Assembly (NCBI RefSeq): GCF_014207745.1
Contig: NZ_JACHJB010000001.1
Location: 744,001 to 808,000 of the forward strand
Source: Nonomuraea muscovyensis
GTDB lineage: Bacteria > Actinomycetota > Actinomycetes > Streptosporangiales > Streptosporangiaceae
Reading direction: 5' to 3'
Length of the DNA stretch: 64,000 nucleotides
The notes beneath the pieces were generated by a model. That model did no database searches. It was given only the letters and a program-made list of their open reading frames with translations, and was not told where the DNA came from. Each line of letters opens with the position of its first letter. Within the stretch, counting starts at the first letter, position 1. Positions 1 through 8,696 of the stretch are shown one piece after another. The translations under genes were made by a program, and so were the position numbers.

Positions 1-1
1 G

Positions 2-571
2 ATGGGCGCCTACGTCGCCGCGCTGGCCGCCGCCGGGCGGGACTTCGCCCGGGTCGTGCTGGTGGACGGCGGCCTGCCCCTGCCGCTCCCCGACGGCGTC
101 GACCCCGCGCAGGCGCTGGCGGCCACGCTCGGGCCGGCGTTGGCGCGGCTGTCGATGACGTACGCGACGGCGGAGGAGTACGTGGCCTTCTTCCGGGCGC
201 ATCCGGCGTTCGCCGGCCGATGGAACGACGACGCGGAGGCCTACGTCCGCTACGACCTGACCGGGCCGGCCGGCGCGCTCCGCTCGCGGGTGGCCCCGGA
301 GGCGGCGCGCGAGGACGGCCGGTGGCTGCTCACCGAGCCGGGCCGGATCGGCGCCGCGCTGGAGTCGATCAAGTCGCCGCTGTCGCTGCTGCGGGCGCCG
401 CGCGGGCTGCTCGACCAGGAGACCGGCATGCTGCCCGATGCCCTCGTCGCCGCCTGGACGGCCCGGTTGCCCGGTCTGTCCGACGAGGTGCTGCCGGACT
501 GCAACCACTACACGATCCTGTTCGACGAGCGCTGCGCGTCGCTGGTGGCCGACCGGCTCACCCGGCCCTGA
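2..571 (+). CDS. alpha/beta-hydrolase, C-terminal part (5' end outside window)
   Basis: The visible frame opens with Met-Gly-Ala-Tyr. The preceding partial codon ends in G, which fits Ser-Met-Gly, so this start is probably the nucleophile elbow of an alpha/beta-hydrolase and the true start lies upstream of the window. Further on there is a strand plus turn (VVLVDGG), a helical cap-like region, and near the end CNHYTILF, whose His is the likely catalytic base, preceded by a run of acidic residues. The substrate cannot be told. A strong inverted repeat follows the stop. Family assignment is by motif layout only. Confidence 0.75.
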   Translation: MGAYVAALAAAGRDFARVVLVDGGLPLPLPDGVDPAQALAATLGPALARLSMTYATAEEYVAFFRAHPAFAGRWNDDAEAYVRYDLTGPAGALRSRVAPEAAREDGRWLLTEPGRIGAALESIKSPLSLLRAPRGLLDQETGMLPDALVAAWTARLPGLSDEVLPDCNHYTILFDERCASLVADRLTRP

Positions 572-584
572 CGGACGTACGCGA

Positions 585-615
585 ACGGCCCCGGAACGGG
601 AAGTTCCGGGGCCGT
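585..615. terminator. bidirectional hairpin terminator
   Basis: Two perfect 13-nt arms (585-597 and 603-615) flank a 5-nt loop. The hairpin sits between the convergent stop codons at 571 and 641. There is no clear T tract, as is common for actinobacterial terminators. Confidence 0.75.
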
Positions 616-640
616 CTCAGGTCATCTGAGACGCGGGACG

Positions 641-1354
641 TCAGCGCGGCGCGATCCAGGTCGCCCGGGCCGCCGCCACCAGCGTGCCGTCCACCTCGTA
701 GATCGCGCTCTCGCCGAACAGCTTGCGCCCCTCGCGGCCGGTGGCGCGGGCCACGACCGAGTAGGCGCCGCCCGGGTAGACGCGCCGGTGCACCTGGACG
801 GCCAGCCGCCCGAGCAGCGCCGACTCGCCGGGCCGGAAGTGGGCCCAGCCCGTGACGCAGTCGAGCACGGCGCCCACGACGGAGCGGGGCACGCCGTCCT
901 CGTCGGCCACGGTGAACGGCACCCGCCAGCCTGCGGCCACCAGGTCCGTGCCCTCGACCGGGCCGGGGAAGACACGCAGCCCGTCGCCCGGCTCGCGCAG
1001 CCCGCAGGCGAAGCACTCGGGGAAGGCGTGCCCGTGCCAGCCGGCGAACCCGGCCTCGGCCCGCGCCGCCTCGGTGAACGGGACGAACTCCGGAGCCTGC
1101 ACATCCTCCGCGACGGGGATGGCCTCGACGAGCAGCCGGTCGGCGTGGGAAAGGGTGGCGGTGTTGGCGACGTGCTCCAAGCGCAGCTCGGTTTCGAGGG
1201 GGGTGGGGGCGTGCAGCGTGACCTCGACGGCTGATCGGTTGTCGCTGAGCGCCTCGGCCATGGTGCCGGCTATCCAGCCGCCGTTGGCGACTCCCGCCGG
1301 TCCCCGGAAACGCTCGGGAACGGTCAACACGGTCTGCAGGGCAGCCGTCGTCAT
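641..1354 (-). CDS. hotdog-fold thioesterase-like protein
   Basis: This is a 237-residue cytosolic protein with no signal peptide or membrane segment. The N-terminal half contains GVANGGWIAGTMAEAL, a glycine-rich stretch before a central helix as in hotdog thioesterases. The middle holds FPECFACGLREPGDGLRVFPG, a paired-Cys motif typical of an actinobacterial PaaI-like subfamily. The second half (VVGAVLDCVTGWAHF) looks like a second hotdog repeat, so a double-hotdog acyl-CoA thioesterase or dehydratase-like fold is likely. The ATG start has a GGGAGGG element about 8 nt upstream. The gene is transcribed alone. Substrate unknown; thioesterase is inferred from fold-like motifs. Confidence 0.7.
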   Translation of the reverse strand: MTTAALQTVLTVPERFRGPAGVANGGWIAGTMAEALSDNRSAVEVTLHAPTPLETELRLEHVANTATLSHADRLLVEAIPVAEDVQAPEFVPFTEAARAEAGFAGWHGHAFPECFACGLREPGDGLRVFPGPVEGTDLVAAGWRVPFTVADEDGVPRSVVGAVLDCVTGWAHFRPGESALLGRLAVQVHRRVYPGGAYSVVARATGREGRKLFGESAIYEVDGTLVAAARATWIAPR

Positions 1355-1865
1355 GTCTCACCCTCCCACATCGCCCAAGGGGCGAAACTTCAAAAATCCA
1401 GATTAAGCAGGCCGATATTACCGAAGATCCGGTCGACCGAAGCCCGAAGTGCTGCGACCAGATCTACCTACACCGGCCATAACACTGCAGAGCCGTCCAG
1501 AACTTCCCGTCCAGGTGGGCCTGAAACACCGCAGCCCGCGGGTTCCGGATCCCCGAGCCCGCCGGGAAGGCGCGCACCGCACCCGTAAGATACGGGTCCC
1601 TCGTTGCACGCAGGTGACGCGGGGGTAAGAAGTGATGTTGCTCACGTACGGGAGCGCGGGCCCCGCAGGCGCTTCTGCTCGGCGATGGCCGCGCCGGAGC
1701 CGCCCTGGCGGCGAGTAGGGCGAGCCCCGGCGCGGTGCCTGGTGCCGCCGCCTGCCTCATGTTCGACCTTCCCCCGGTCGGGAGAAGGCCACCACACTTC
1801 ACTGGAAAACGGTGCAAAACGTACGTATATCGCTGTTTTCCCGCCCGCCGCCGCGGACGCCCGCC
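1355..1865. other. 511-bp stretch without a supportable gene
   Basis: This lies between the start of the hotdog gene and the stop of the SGNH-hydrolase gene, both on the minus strand. It should carry the promoter of the hotdog gene close to 1355-1420, where the sequence is less GC-rich. The short reading frames inside it lack a ribosome binding site and convincing protein composition. No RNA gene was recognised. Confidence 0.5.
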
Positions 1866-3038
1866 CTACCTGAAGGCGCCGTCGCCGGTGAAGGCCAGCT
1901 CGGCGAAACGTTCACCGATGCGGCGGTGGGTGGCGGCGTCCGGGTGGAGCCGGTCGGGCAGCGGCAGCTCGGCGGCGTCCGCCTCACCGTAGAGGTCACG
2001 CCCGTCGAGGTGGTGCAGGTCGGGGTCCTGGGCCGCGCGCTGCGCCACGATCCGGGCGAGCTCGTCGCGGATCACGCCCAGGGTCAGTTTCCCGCTCGCC
2101 CGTTCCGCCGGATCGCCTGCGGCGCGGAACCGCAGCCGCCCGGCGCCGAGGGCGGTGAGGTCGGGGGCGCTGGGACCGGGCGTGTTCTCGTGGATGGGGC
2201 ACAGGATGGGCGAGACGACCAGCAGCGGTGTGGTGGGGTGGCCTTCGCGGATGGTGTCGAGGAAGCCGTGGACCGCGGGGGCGAAGGCGCGCAGGCGCAT
2301 CAGGTCGGTGTTGACCAGGTTGATGCCGATCTTGACGCTGATCAGGTCGGCGGGGGTGTCCCGCATGGTGCGAGCGGTGAACGGGTCGAGCAGGGCGCTG
2401 CCGCCCAGGCCCAGATTGACCAGTTCCACGCCGCCGAGGGAGGCGGCGAGCGCGGGCCAGGTGGTGGTGGGACTGGCGGCGTCGGAGCCGTGGCTGATCG
2501 AACTGCCGTGGTGCAGCCACACCCTGCGGCCCCGGTCCGGCGCGGGCTCGACGGGGGCGTCGGTGCGCAGGGCGACGAGCTCGGTGGTCTCGTTGTGCGG
2601 CAGCCAGATCTCGACGTCCTTGACGCCGTCGGGCAGGCCGGCGAAGTGCAGGGTACCGGGCGGGCCGGGCCGCTGCTCGGCGGTGCCGGCGGCCATGTCG
2701 ATGGTCAGCGTGTTGCCGCCCGGCACACTGGCCTGGCCGGCCAGGCGGCCGTCGACGAGCAGGTCGTACACGCCGTCCGGGCGGGGCGGGGCGCCCGTGT
2801 AGACCCGCTTGGTGGGCAGGGTCTCCAGCTCGACGGCGGTGGCCCGGGTGCGGAAGACCAGCCGTACGCCTGAGGGCTGGGACTCGGCCATGGCCAGTTG
2901 CCCGTCGGCGCACTGGGCGCGGGCCCAGGCGGGCAGCCGGTGCGGCAGCACGCCGTGCTCGGTGCGCTCCAGATCGAGCGCGCCGCGCAGCAGTTCCGCG
3001 GTGACGGGGGTGGTGATCCAGGTGTCCTCGGTGTACAT
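1866..3038 (-). CDS. SGNH/GDSL-family hydrolase
   Basis: A 390-residue protein with an N-terminal beta-rich domain of about 160 residues, followed by an SGNH hydrolase domain. Block I reads HHGSSISHG (Ser nucleophile). A Gly-rich LGLGGSALLDP and KIGINLVN (block III position, Asn) follow, and DRLHPDAATH near the end supplies the Asp-x-x-His pair. It probably hydrolyses an ester, perhaps on a carbohydrate or lipid. No secretion signal is visible. The ATG at 3038 has GGAGAG 9 nt upstream and is preferred. A GTG at 3083 overlapping the tetR stop as GTGA is the alternative, giving 405 residues. It is probably cotranscribed with, and controlled by, the upstream TetR. Confidence 0.8.
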   Translation of the reverse strand: MYTEDTWITTPVTAELLRGALDLERTEHGVLPHRLPAWARAQCADGQLAMAESQPSGVRLVFRTRATAVELETLPTKRVYTGAPPRPDGVYDLLVDGRLAGQASVPGGNTLTIDMAAGTAEQRPGPPGTLHFAGLPDGVKDVEIWLPHNETTELVALRTDAPVEPAPDRGRRVWLHHGSSISHGSDAASPTTTWPALAASLGGVELVNLGLGGSALLDPFTARTMRDTPADLISVKIGINLVNTDLMRLRAFAPAVHGFLDTIREGHPTTPLLVVSPILCPIHENTPGPSAPDLTALGAGRLRFRAAGDPAERASGKLTLGVIRDELARIVAQRAAQDPDLHHLDGRDLYGEADAAELPLPDRLHPDAATHRRIGERFAELAFTGDGAFR

Positions 3039-3079
3039 GGCTTCGATCTCTCCGGGTCGTTCGTGGGCGCCGGCCGCGG

Positions 3080-3649
3080 TCACTTCTCGGGCCAGTTGCG
3101 CAGCAGGGCGTCGAGTGCGTCCAGGACGCGCGACCAGGTCTCCTGGGTGTCGGGGGCGCTGTGACTGAACCCGCCGCCCAGCTCCAGGCTGACGTAGCCG
3201 TGGAAGACGCTGCCCAGCAGCCGGACCGCGTGTGTCTGGTCCGGCTCGTCCAGGTCATAGCCGCGCAGGATCGCCCGCGTCATCTGCGCGTGCCGGCCGC
3301 CCGCGCTGGCGGCCGCCGTCGCCGGGTCCAGCCTGAACTGGGCCGCGGCGTAGCGGCCGGGATGCTCCCGGGCGTAGTCGCGGTAGACGTTCGCCAGAGC
3401 GGCCAGGGCGTCCTTGCCGGCCCGCCCGGCCAGCGCGGCGGAACCCCTGTCGGCGAGCTCCTCCAGGGCGAGCAGGGCGATCCTGGTCTTGAGGTCGTGG
3501 GAGCTCTTCACGTGCGAGTACAGGCTCGCGACCTTGACCTCGAACCGCCGGGCGAGCGCCGAGACGGTCACCTGCTCGAAGCCGACCTCGTCGGCCAGCT
3601 CGGCGCCCGCCAGGGCCAGGCGTTCGGAGGTCAACCCCACGCGAGCCAT
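3080..3649 (-). CDS. TetR-family regulator with WHG-type C-terminal domain
   Basis: A 189-residue one-component repressor. Residues about 8-55 form the TetR helix-turn-helix, with VTVSALARRFEVKVASLYSHV as the recognition region. The C-terminal half contains HPGRYAAAQF and a HGYVSLELGGGF segment characteristic of the WHG ligand-binding subtype. The ATG is preceded by GGGGGAGGG. It sits directly upstream of the SGNH hydrolase and probably represses that operon. A perfect 6+6 inverted repeat lies 39-53 nt upstream of the start and is a likely autoregulatory operator. Ligand unknown. Confidence 0.88.
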   Translation of the reverse strand: MARVGLTSERLALAGAELADEVGFEQVTVSALARRFEVKVASLYSHVKSSHDLKTRIALLALEELADRGSAALAGRAGKDALAALANVYRDYAREHPGRYAAAQFRLDPATAAASAGGRHAQMTRAILRGYDLDEPDQTHAVRLLGSVFHGYVSLELGGGFSHSAPDTQETWSRVLDALDALLRNWPEK

Positions 3650-3687
3650 AACCCTCCCCCCTTTCAGCAGAACCCATCATGCAGCTA

Positions 3688-3702
3688 CCTAAAGGGTTTA
3701 GG
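3688..3702. promoter_or_regulatory. candidate TetR operator
   Basis: CCTAAA-GGG-TTTAGG is a perfect inverted repeat with a 3-nt centre, placed upstream of the tetR gene in an AT-richer patch. Position and symmetry fit a TetR-type autoregulatory site for the TetR/SGNH-hydrolase operon. Confidence 0.55.
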
Positions 3703-3793
3703 CAAATACGAAAACGTTGATGGAAGTGCTGGGCGAGCAGGAGAGGGGCGGCGCGCCCGGGTCCGGCCCTTCAGCGCTTCTCAACCCCTGCCT

Positions 3794-4858
3794 CTACCGC
3801 ACATCTGCTGCCGAAGCGGTGCCCGGCAGCACCCGATCCAGTACCGCCACGATGACCGCGAAGTGGTGCGACATCGAATAGGCCTTCCACTGTGTTCCTG
3901 ATCCGGGGCCGATGGCCTCGCACGCTGCCAGCGCGATCTGTTGATCTCCCCAGGAGAATGCGGGGCCCTCCAGCGGCCAGTCGCCGGATTTGAGCAGACT
4001 CCTGCAGAGGCGGTGGAAGCTACCGTGCCCGCCCTTGACGTCCTTCGGCTGCCGATGGAACCGCCAGTCCCCGGCTGACGTGTATCGCAGGTTGGGATCG
4101 GGACGCAGCCCATCCGACGGCGGGCCGGGATGGTCGACTCCGTAGTCTCCGTATCCGAGCCCCGGCCAGCGCCGGCACACATGGGTCCACAGGGCGGCTT
4201 CCTTCCTGGGGATCGACAGGACCCTCTCACGCGGACGGCCGTCGAAGAACTCGGGGCCAGGGAACGAGCCTGCCGCGATGGTCAGCGAGTGCCAATCATG
4301 ATCCCGCAGATGCCGCAACGGTCCTGTCAGGCCGGCCAGCGCCTCTCGAACGTCGCGAAGGCGGCCACAGTCGAGTACGAGATCTGCCCGATCGACTGGC
4401 AAGCCGACGGCATCGAGTTGCTCAAGGAGCGTGCGCGAATCGCTGAGGCTGTAGACATAGGGCTCATCCACGCGAAGACATACGCCGAGGTGATGGGTTC
4501 CCACCAGGTGCCGCACTTCCTCAAGGTCATGCGGATCGTCGTCAAGATGAAGGACCGGACGGAAGGCGAGGTGTGAAGCACCGAGTTCTGCGTCGAGGAG
4601 ATGTAGCGCTTCCATCGAAGCCGATCCTCCGAAACGCTGACCAAGTGGGGCCGCATCAAATGCCAGGTCTAAATCACGAAGGCCGTGTCTTCGCACCTGC
4701 CTTGCCAGTCTCCGCACAACGGCCTTGATATCATCGTCACCATCTCCGGGCACGACCTCAATGATCGGGCGGATGCTACATCTGACCGGCTCGCTCGCGT
4801 TCTCCAGTGCCAGAAAGCTGGGCAAACGGCCTTTTAGTATAGGCGCGTACACCGACAT
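3794..4858 (-). CDS. beta-family protein (T4 beta-protein-like)
   Basis: A 354-residue protein whose N-terminus, MSVYAPILKGRLPSFLALEN, matches the opening of the 'beta family protein' group, named after a phage T4 protein. These begin with a Tyr-x-Pro-x-Leu-Lys motif and then IRPIIEVVP. Biochemical function is not established for bacterial members. The C-terminal part is rich in Trp, His and Gly (around WGDQQIALAAC). The ATG at 4858 has GGAG 9 nt upstream and is preferred over an in-frame start at 4918. The gene follows a small unknown gene on the same strand with a 75-nt gap. Base composition is less GC-biased than its neighbours, which suggests transfer. Confidence 0.72.
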   Translation of the reverse strand: MSVYAPILKGRLPSFLALENASEPVRCSIRPIIEVVPGDGDDDIKAVVRRLARQVRRHGLRDLDLAFDAAPLGQRFGGSASMEALHLLDAELGASHLAFRPVLHLDDDPHDLEEVRHLVGTHHLGVCLRVDEPYVYSLSDSRTLLEQLDAVGLPVDRADLVLDCGRLRDVREALAGLTGPLRHLRDHDWHSLTIAAGSFPGPEFFDGRPRERVLSIPRKEAALWTHVCRRWPGLGYGDYGVDHPGPPSDGLRPDPNLRYTSAGDWRFHRQPKDVKGGHGSFHRLCRSLLKSGDWPLEGPAFSWGDQQIALAACEAIGPGSGTQWKAYSMSHHFAVIVAVLDRVLPGTASAADVR

Positions 4859-4933
4859 GACCCGGTTCTCCGTGCGGTTGGCGAACCTGCATCCGGGCAG
4901 CCTCGATCCAGCGGCCAAGGGCCGACTGCCCGG

Positions 4934-5245
4934 TTATTCCTGACGGTGAAGCCAGGCGATGCGGCCGTCAACCTTCGGGAGAATGTTTCTTGCGAGCTCG
5001 CCGAACCAGGGGTGCAGGTGAGCCTGGACTGACACCCCAACGCTCCAGAGAGCAACGGGACAGCCTTGAGGAGATCCGCAGGCCTCAAATGCCGGACCCG
5101 ATGAGACGAACCTCGTCTGCTGCCCGATCACTGCCCTTCCGCCGGTCTGCAATGCGTCGAGGATACGAACAGCGAAAGCCTCCATACACAGCGAAGAGAC
5201 CTCCTCCGTCTCGGCGAGTTCACCACCAATGACATGGTCCTGCAC
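4934..5245 (-). CDS. small protein of unknown function upstream of the beta-family gene
   Basis: 103 residues, starting GTG at 5245 with GGGAG 9 nt upstream. Composition is protein-like (VIGGELAETEEVSSLCMEAF; LHPWFGELARNILPKVDGRIAW) with two to three Cys and no membrane segment. I do not recognise a family. It is codirectional with the beta-family gene and shares its moderate GC content, so the two are probably one transcript and may act together. No motif indicates activity. Confidence 0.6.
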   Translation of the reverse strand: MQDHVIGGELAETEEVSSLCMEAFAVRILDALQTGGRAVIGQQTRFVSSGPAFEACGSPQGCPVALWSVGVSVQAHLHPWFGELARNILPKVDGRIAWLHRQE

Positions 5246-5376
5246 GTGGACCGACTCCCGTCGCCATTGTCAACGGCCACCTATTGTGAGCCTCTTCGAG
5301 CACGATAGGGTTATCGATGCGGCAAGCCGGTGTCCTGGCCGCACACTCACGTCCATTGCCGGACAGGGAGGTATCG

Positions 5377-6285
5377 TTGAGCGGTTTACCCGATCTTGGC
5401 CCGATGCCCCGGCGCATCACGGTCAATGCGGAGCAGGTCCATCGACTCATTGCCGAGCAGTTCCCCCAGTGGACGGATTTCCCGATTGAACCCGTGGCCA
5501 ACGGTGGCTGGGACAACTGGACCTTCCGCCTCGGCAGCGGAATGCTCGTGCGTTTGCCCAGCGCATCCGAGTACGCCTTGGCGGTCGAAAAGGAACATCG
5601 GTGGCTGCCGCCGCTCGCCTCGCAGCTTCCGCTGCCCATTCCTGCCCCGCTGGCGAAGGGCGAGCCAGGTGCGGGCTACCCCTTCTCGTGGTCGATCTAC
5701 CAGTGGCTCGACGGAGAGCCCGCGAGCGCCGACCGGATCGCTGATCCGGTCCGATTCGCGGTCGACCTGGCCGGCTTCGTCGCGGCCTTGCAGAGCCTCG
5801 ACACTGCCGACGGTCCCCGGCCGGGAAAACACAACTGGTTCCGGGGCGCCACACTGCGCACCTATGAGGGGCAACTCGAGAGCGCGCTAGAGAAACTGGA
5901 CCGTCACGTCGACGTCAGCCTGGCGCGCGAGATCTGGAAGACCGCACTGGACGCATGCTGGGACGGTGTGGACAGTTGGTTCCACGGTGACCTTGCCCAG
6001 GGGAATCTCCTGCTCAAAGACGGCCAGTTGGCAGCTGTCATCGACTTCGGCACGTGCGGCGTCGGCGACCCGGCCTGCGACCTGGCAATCGCATGGACAT
6101 TGCTGACCGCTGACGGCCGCCAGGCGTTCCGCGAGCGACTGTCCGTTGACGATGCAAGCTGGGCACGCGGGCGTGGCTGGGCTCTCTGGAAGACGATGGC
6201 CACCTGCTCTTACACTCTGGGCGATACTGACGAGCCGGCGCTGAACGCACGGCGCGTCCTCACCGAGATCTTCAATCACCGGTGA
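5377..6285 (+). CDS. aminoglycoside phosphotransferase (APH)-family kinase
   Basis: About 302 residues. The kinase features are NGGWDNWTFRLG (ATP-binding loop), a Brenner-type catalytic loop WFHGDLAQGNLLL (the Asp is the base, the Asn binds Mg), and VIDFGTCGVGDPACDLA (DFG-equivalent Asp and the APH-family signature). It therefore phosphorylates a small hydroxylated substrate. Resistance to an aminoglycoside or a macrolide is possible but cannot be told from homoserine or choline kinase-like roles. The TTG at 5377 has AGGGAGG at 5365-5371 and is preferred; an ATG at 5404 is the alternative. The gene overlaps the next one by 4 nt and is divergent from the beta-family operon. Confidence 0.82.
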   Translation: MSGLPDLGPMPRRITVNAEQVHRLIAEQFPQWTDFPIEPVANGGWDNWTFRLGSGMLVRLPSASEYALAVEKEHRWLPPLASQLPLPIPAPLAKGEPGAGYPFSWSIYQWLDGEPASADRIADPVRFAVDLAGFVAALQSLDTADGPRPGKHNWFRGATLRTYEGQLESALEKLDRHVDVSLAREIWKTALDACWDGVDSWFHGDLAQGNLLLKDGQLAAVIDFGTCGVGDPACDLAIAWTLLTADGRQAFRERLSVDDASWARGRGWALWKTMATCSYTLGDTDEPALNARRVLTEIFNHR

Positions 6286-7061
6286 TGATCAGATATCTCG
6301 TGATCGCCGGGCTGTTGTCCCACAACCTGGTCGTGCAGGCCCCCGTCCGCCACGTGATGACGTGGAACGTCTGCGCGGGCACGAACAGCGGTTGCCCGCT
6401 CTTCCGCCGCTCAACCACCGAGGTGGCCTGGCACGTCGCCGTACTGGCGACCAAGGCGGACGTGGTCTTCCTCCAGGAGTTCTGCACGGGCGCGGACGCC
6501 GACCTGGAGCGCGAGCTGGAGGCACGCACCGGCCGGGCGTGGAGCGTCAAGTCGGCCGGGCTCACGCACCCGGACGGATCCTCGTACCTGTGCCACCCCG
6601 ACTGGAACGGCAGGCCGCGCGGGGTGCAGAGCGTCACACTGGCCGTGGCCGAGCAGGACGCCCGCTTCGACGTGCATGCGCTGACCTCGCCGCCGTGGAG
6701 CGCCCGCAGGTACGCGGTCTGCACGGCTGACCGGGCGTTCTGCACCTCGCACTTCTCGTCGGGCGCGGAATCCGACGACAGGCAGAAGGGCGCGCCCTAC
6801 CGGCACGCCCAGCTTCATGAGCTGTTCACGCTCGGCCGAGGTGTGGTCGGCGGCGACCTCAACCTGGTGCCGCGCGATGCCGCCAGCGCCTACAAGGGCC
6901 GCGACGAATGCGACCCACGCAACCGCTGGACCTACGTCACACGCAAGCGGAAGATTGATTACCTGTTCGCCGGCGACGGCCGCATACGGGGTTGCTTCGT
7001 CGACTACGGCAGGAGTGGGTGGTCCGACCACGTCCCGATGCACGTGTGGGTGGCGCGGTAG
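6282..7061 (+). CDS. endonuclease/exonuclease/phosphatase-family protein, probably exported
   Basis: 259 residues. All the EEP (DNase I-like) landmarks are present in order: MTWNVCAG, VFLQEFC (metal-binding Glu), GGDLNLVP (Asp/Asn) and a terminal WSDHVPMHV (SDH motif). A hydrophobic N-terminus (YLVIAGLLSHNLVVQA) could be a signal peptide. Members cleave phosphodiesters or phosphate monoesters. There are several Cys pairs (CAGTNSGC, CTADRAFC, CDPRN), which fits an extracytoplasmic disulfide-bonded enzyme. The GTG start overlaps the preceding kinase stop (GTGA), so translation is probably coupled; an ATG follows immediately at 6285. Confidence 0.8.
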   Translation: MMIRYLVIAGLLSHNLVVQAPVRHVMTWNVCAGTNSGCPLFRRSTTEVAWHVAVLATKADVVFLQEFCTGADADLERELEARTGRAWSVKSAGLTHPDGSSYLCHPDWNGRPRGVQSVTLAVAEQDARFDVHALTSPPWSARRYAVCTADRAFCTSHFSSGAESDDRQKGAPYRHAQLHELFTLGRGVVGGDLNLVPRDAASAYKGRDECDPRNRWTYVTRKRKIDYLFAGDGRIRGCFVDYGRSGWSDHVPMHVWVAR

Positions 7062-7179
7062 GAAGAGGTGCGCGTGGTGGCCGGGTGCGGGGATAAAAGG
7101 CCCGCGAGGGCGGACTCGCCTGGCCGTGGACAAGGTCTACGAGGCCGTCGAATCGCAGTCCGACGGCCCACACGTGCGC

Positions 7180-8541
7180 TTACAGCACCGGCAGGTAGCG
7201 GCCGAGCTCGAACTCGGTCACATGGCGGCGGTACTCTCGCCACTCCGCCCGCTTGTTGCGCAGGAAGAAGTCGAAGACGTGCTCGCCCAGCGTCTCGGCC
7301 ACCAGCTCGCTCTGCTCCATGACGGCGATGGCCTCGTCGAGGGACTGCGGCAGCGGCCGGATGCCGAGGGCGCGGCGCTCGGCGCTGGTGAGCGTCCAGA
7401 CGTTGTCCTCGGCGGCGGGCGGTAGTTCGTAGCCGTGCTCGATGCCGCGCAGCCCGGCGGCGAGGATGAGCGCGAACGCCAGGTAGGGGTTGCAGGCCGA
7501 GTCGAGCGAGCGGAACTCGATGCGGGTCGAGCCGCCCTTGTGCGGCTTGTACATGGGCACCCGGACCAGGGCCGACCGGTTGTTGTGGCCCCAGCAGATG
7601 TAGGACGGCGCCTCGCCGCCCTGGCCGGCGATGGCCTCGGCCCCGCCCCACAGGCGCTTGTAGGAGTTGACCCACTGGTTGGTGATCGCGGTGATCTCGG
7701 CGGCGTGCCGGAGCAGCCCCGCGATGAACGACCGGCCGGTCTTGGAGAGCTGGTAGTCGGCGCCGGCCTCGTAGAAGGCGTTGCGGTCGCCCTCGAACAG
7801 CGACATGTGGGTGTGCATGCCGGAGCCGGGGTGCTCGGTGAACGGCTTGGGCATGAACGAGGCCCAGATGCCCTGCTCCAGCGCGACCTCCTTCATGACC
7901 AGGCGGAAGGTCATGATGTTGTCGGCCGTGGTGAGGGCGTCGGCGTAGCGCAGGTCGATCTCCTGCTGGCCGGGGGCGCCCTCGTGGTGGCTGAACTCCA
8001 CCGAGATGCCCATCGACTCCAGCATCATGATCGCCTGGCGCCGGAAGTCGTGGCCCGAGCTGTGCGGGGTGTGGTCGAAGTAGCCGCCGGAGTCGATCGG
8101 CTCGGGCCGCTGCCCCGGCTCGGGCCGCTGCTTCAGCAGGAAGAACTCGATCTCCGGGTGGGTGTAGAAGGTGAAGCCCATGTCGGCGCACTTGGCGAGC
8201 GTGCGCTTGAGCACCCAGCGCGGATCGGCGTGCGACGGCGAGCCGTCGGGCATGAGGATGTCGCAGAAGATGCGCCCGGCGCCCGGGATCTCGCTGCGCC
8301 ACGGCAGGATCTGGAACGTCGCCGGGTCGGGCTTGGCGAGCATGTCGGCCTCGTAGACGCGGGCGAAGCCCTCGATGGCCGACCCGTCGAAGCCGATCCC
8401 CTCGGCGAAGGCGCCCTCGAGCTCGGCAGGCGCGATGGCCACCGACTTGAGGAAGCCGAGCACGTCCGTGAACCACAGCCGGATGAACCGGATGTCGCGT
8501 TCCTCAAGTGTGCGGAGCACGAACTCCTGCTGGCGGTCCAA
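7180..8541 (-). CDS. glnA: glutamine synthetase, GlnA2-type (type I)
   Basis: 453 residues, like the actinobacterial GlnA2 group. It starts LDRQQEFVLRTLEERDIRFIRLWFTDVLGFLKSV and has the GIGFDGSAIEGFARVYE loop, the catalytic PEIEFF segment, HHEGAPGQQEIDLRY, and GSGMHTHMSL with the ATP/metal-binding His. The family makes glutamine from glutamate, ammonium and ATP; some GlnA2-like homologues instead act on polyamines. The Tyr-containing adenylylation loop cannot be judged with certainty. The TTG start at 8541 has GAGGGG 5 nt upstream, and the length matches the family, so upstream in-frame starts are rejected. Monocistronic. Divergent from the EF-hand gene. Confidence 0.93.
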   Translation of the reverse strand: MDRQQEFVLRTLEERDIRFIRLWFTDVLGFLKSVAIAPAELEGAFAEGIGFDGSAIEGFARVYEADMLAKPDPATFQILPWRSEIPGAGRIFCDILMPDGSPSHADPRWVLKRTLAKCADMGFTFYTHPEIEFFLLKQRPEPGQRPEPIDSGGYFDHTPHSSGHDFRRQAIMMLESMGISVEFSHHEGAPGQQEIDLRYADALTTADNIMTFRLVMKEVALEQGIWASFMPKPFTEHPGSGMHTHMSLFEGDRNAFYEAGADYQLSKTGRSFIAGLLRHAAEITAITNQWVNSYKRLWGGAEAIAGQGGEAPSYICWGHNNRSALVRVPMYKPHKGGSTRIEFRSLDSACNPYLAFALILAAGLRGIEHGYELPPAAEDNVWTLTSAERRALGIRPLPQSLDEAIAVMEQSELVAETLGEHVFDFFLRNKRAEWREYRRHVTEFELGRYLPVL

Positions 8542-8696
8542 GGCATCCCCTCGCGCGTGTACGGTACGGCTCTTCTTACCAGAATGCCGTGTCGTTGTTT
8601 CGCACAGGTTACGGGGAACGCCGGTGCGAGCCTCACTGACAAACAGTCCGCCCCGACCTACTGTGATCTTCGCAGTCAGTCTCGGGGGAGGCACGG

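Noticed and set aside
1464-1817. A 117-codon minus-strand frame in the long gap after the hotdog gene
   Set aside because: No ribosome binding site, composition unlike its neighbours, no recognisable domain.
3794-5245. Calling the beta-family pair an anti-phage defence system
   Set aside because: The family's function is unknown, and no nuclease, toxin or restriction partner is encoded beside it. A transferred origin is possible, but a defence role is not supported here.
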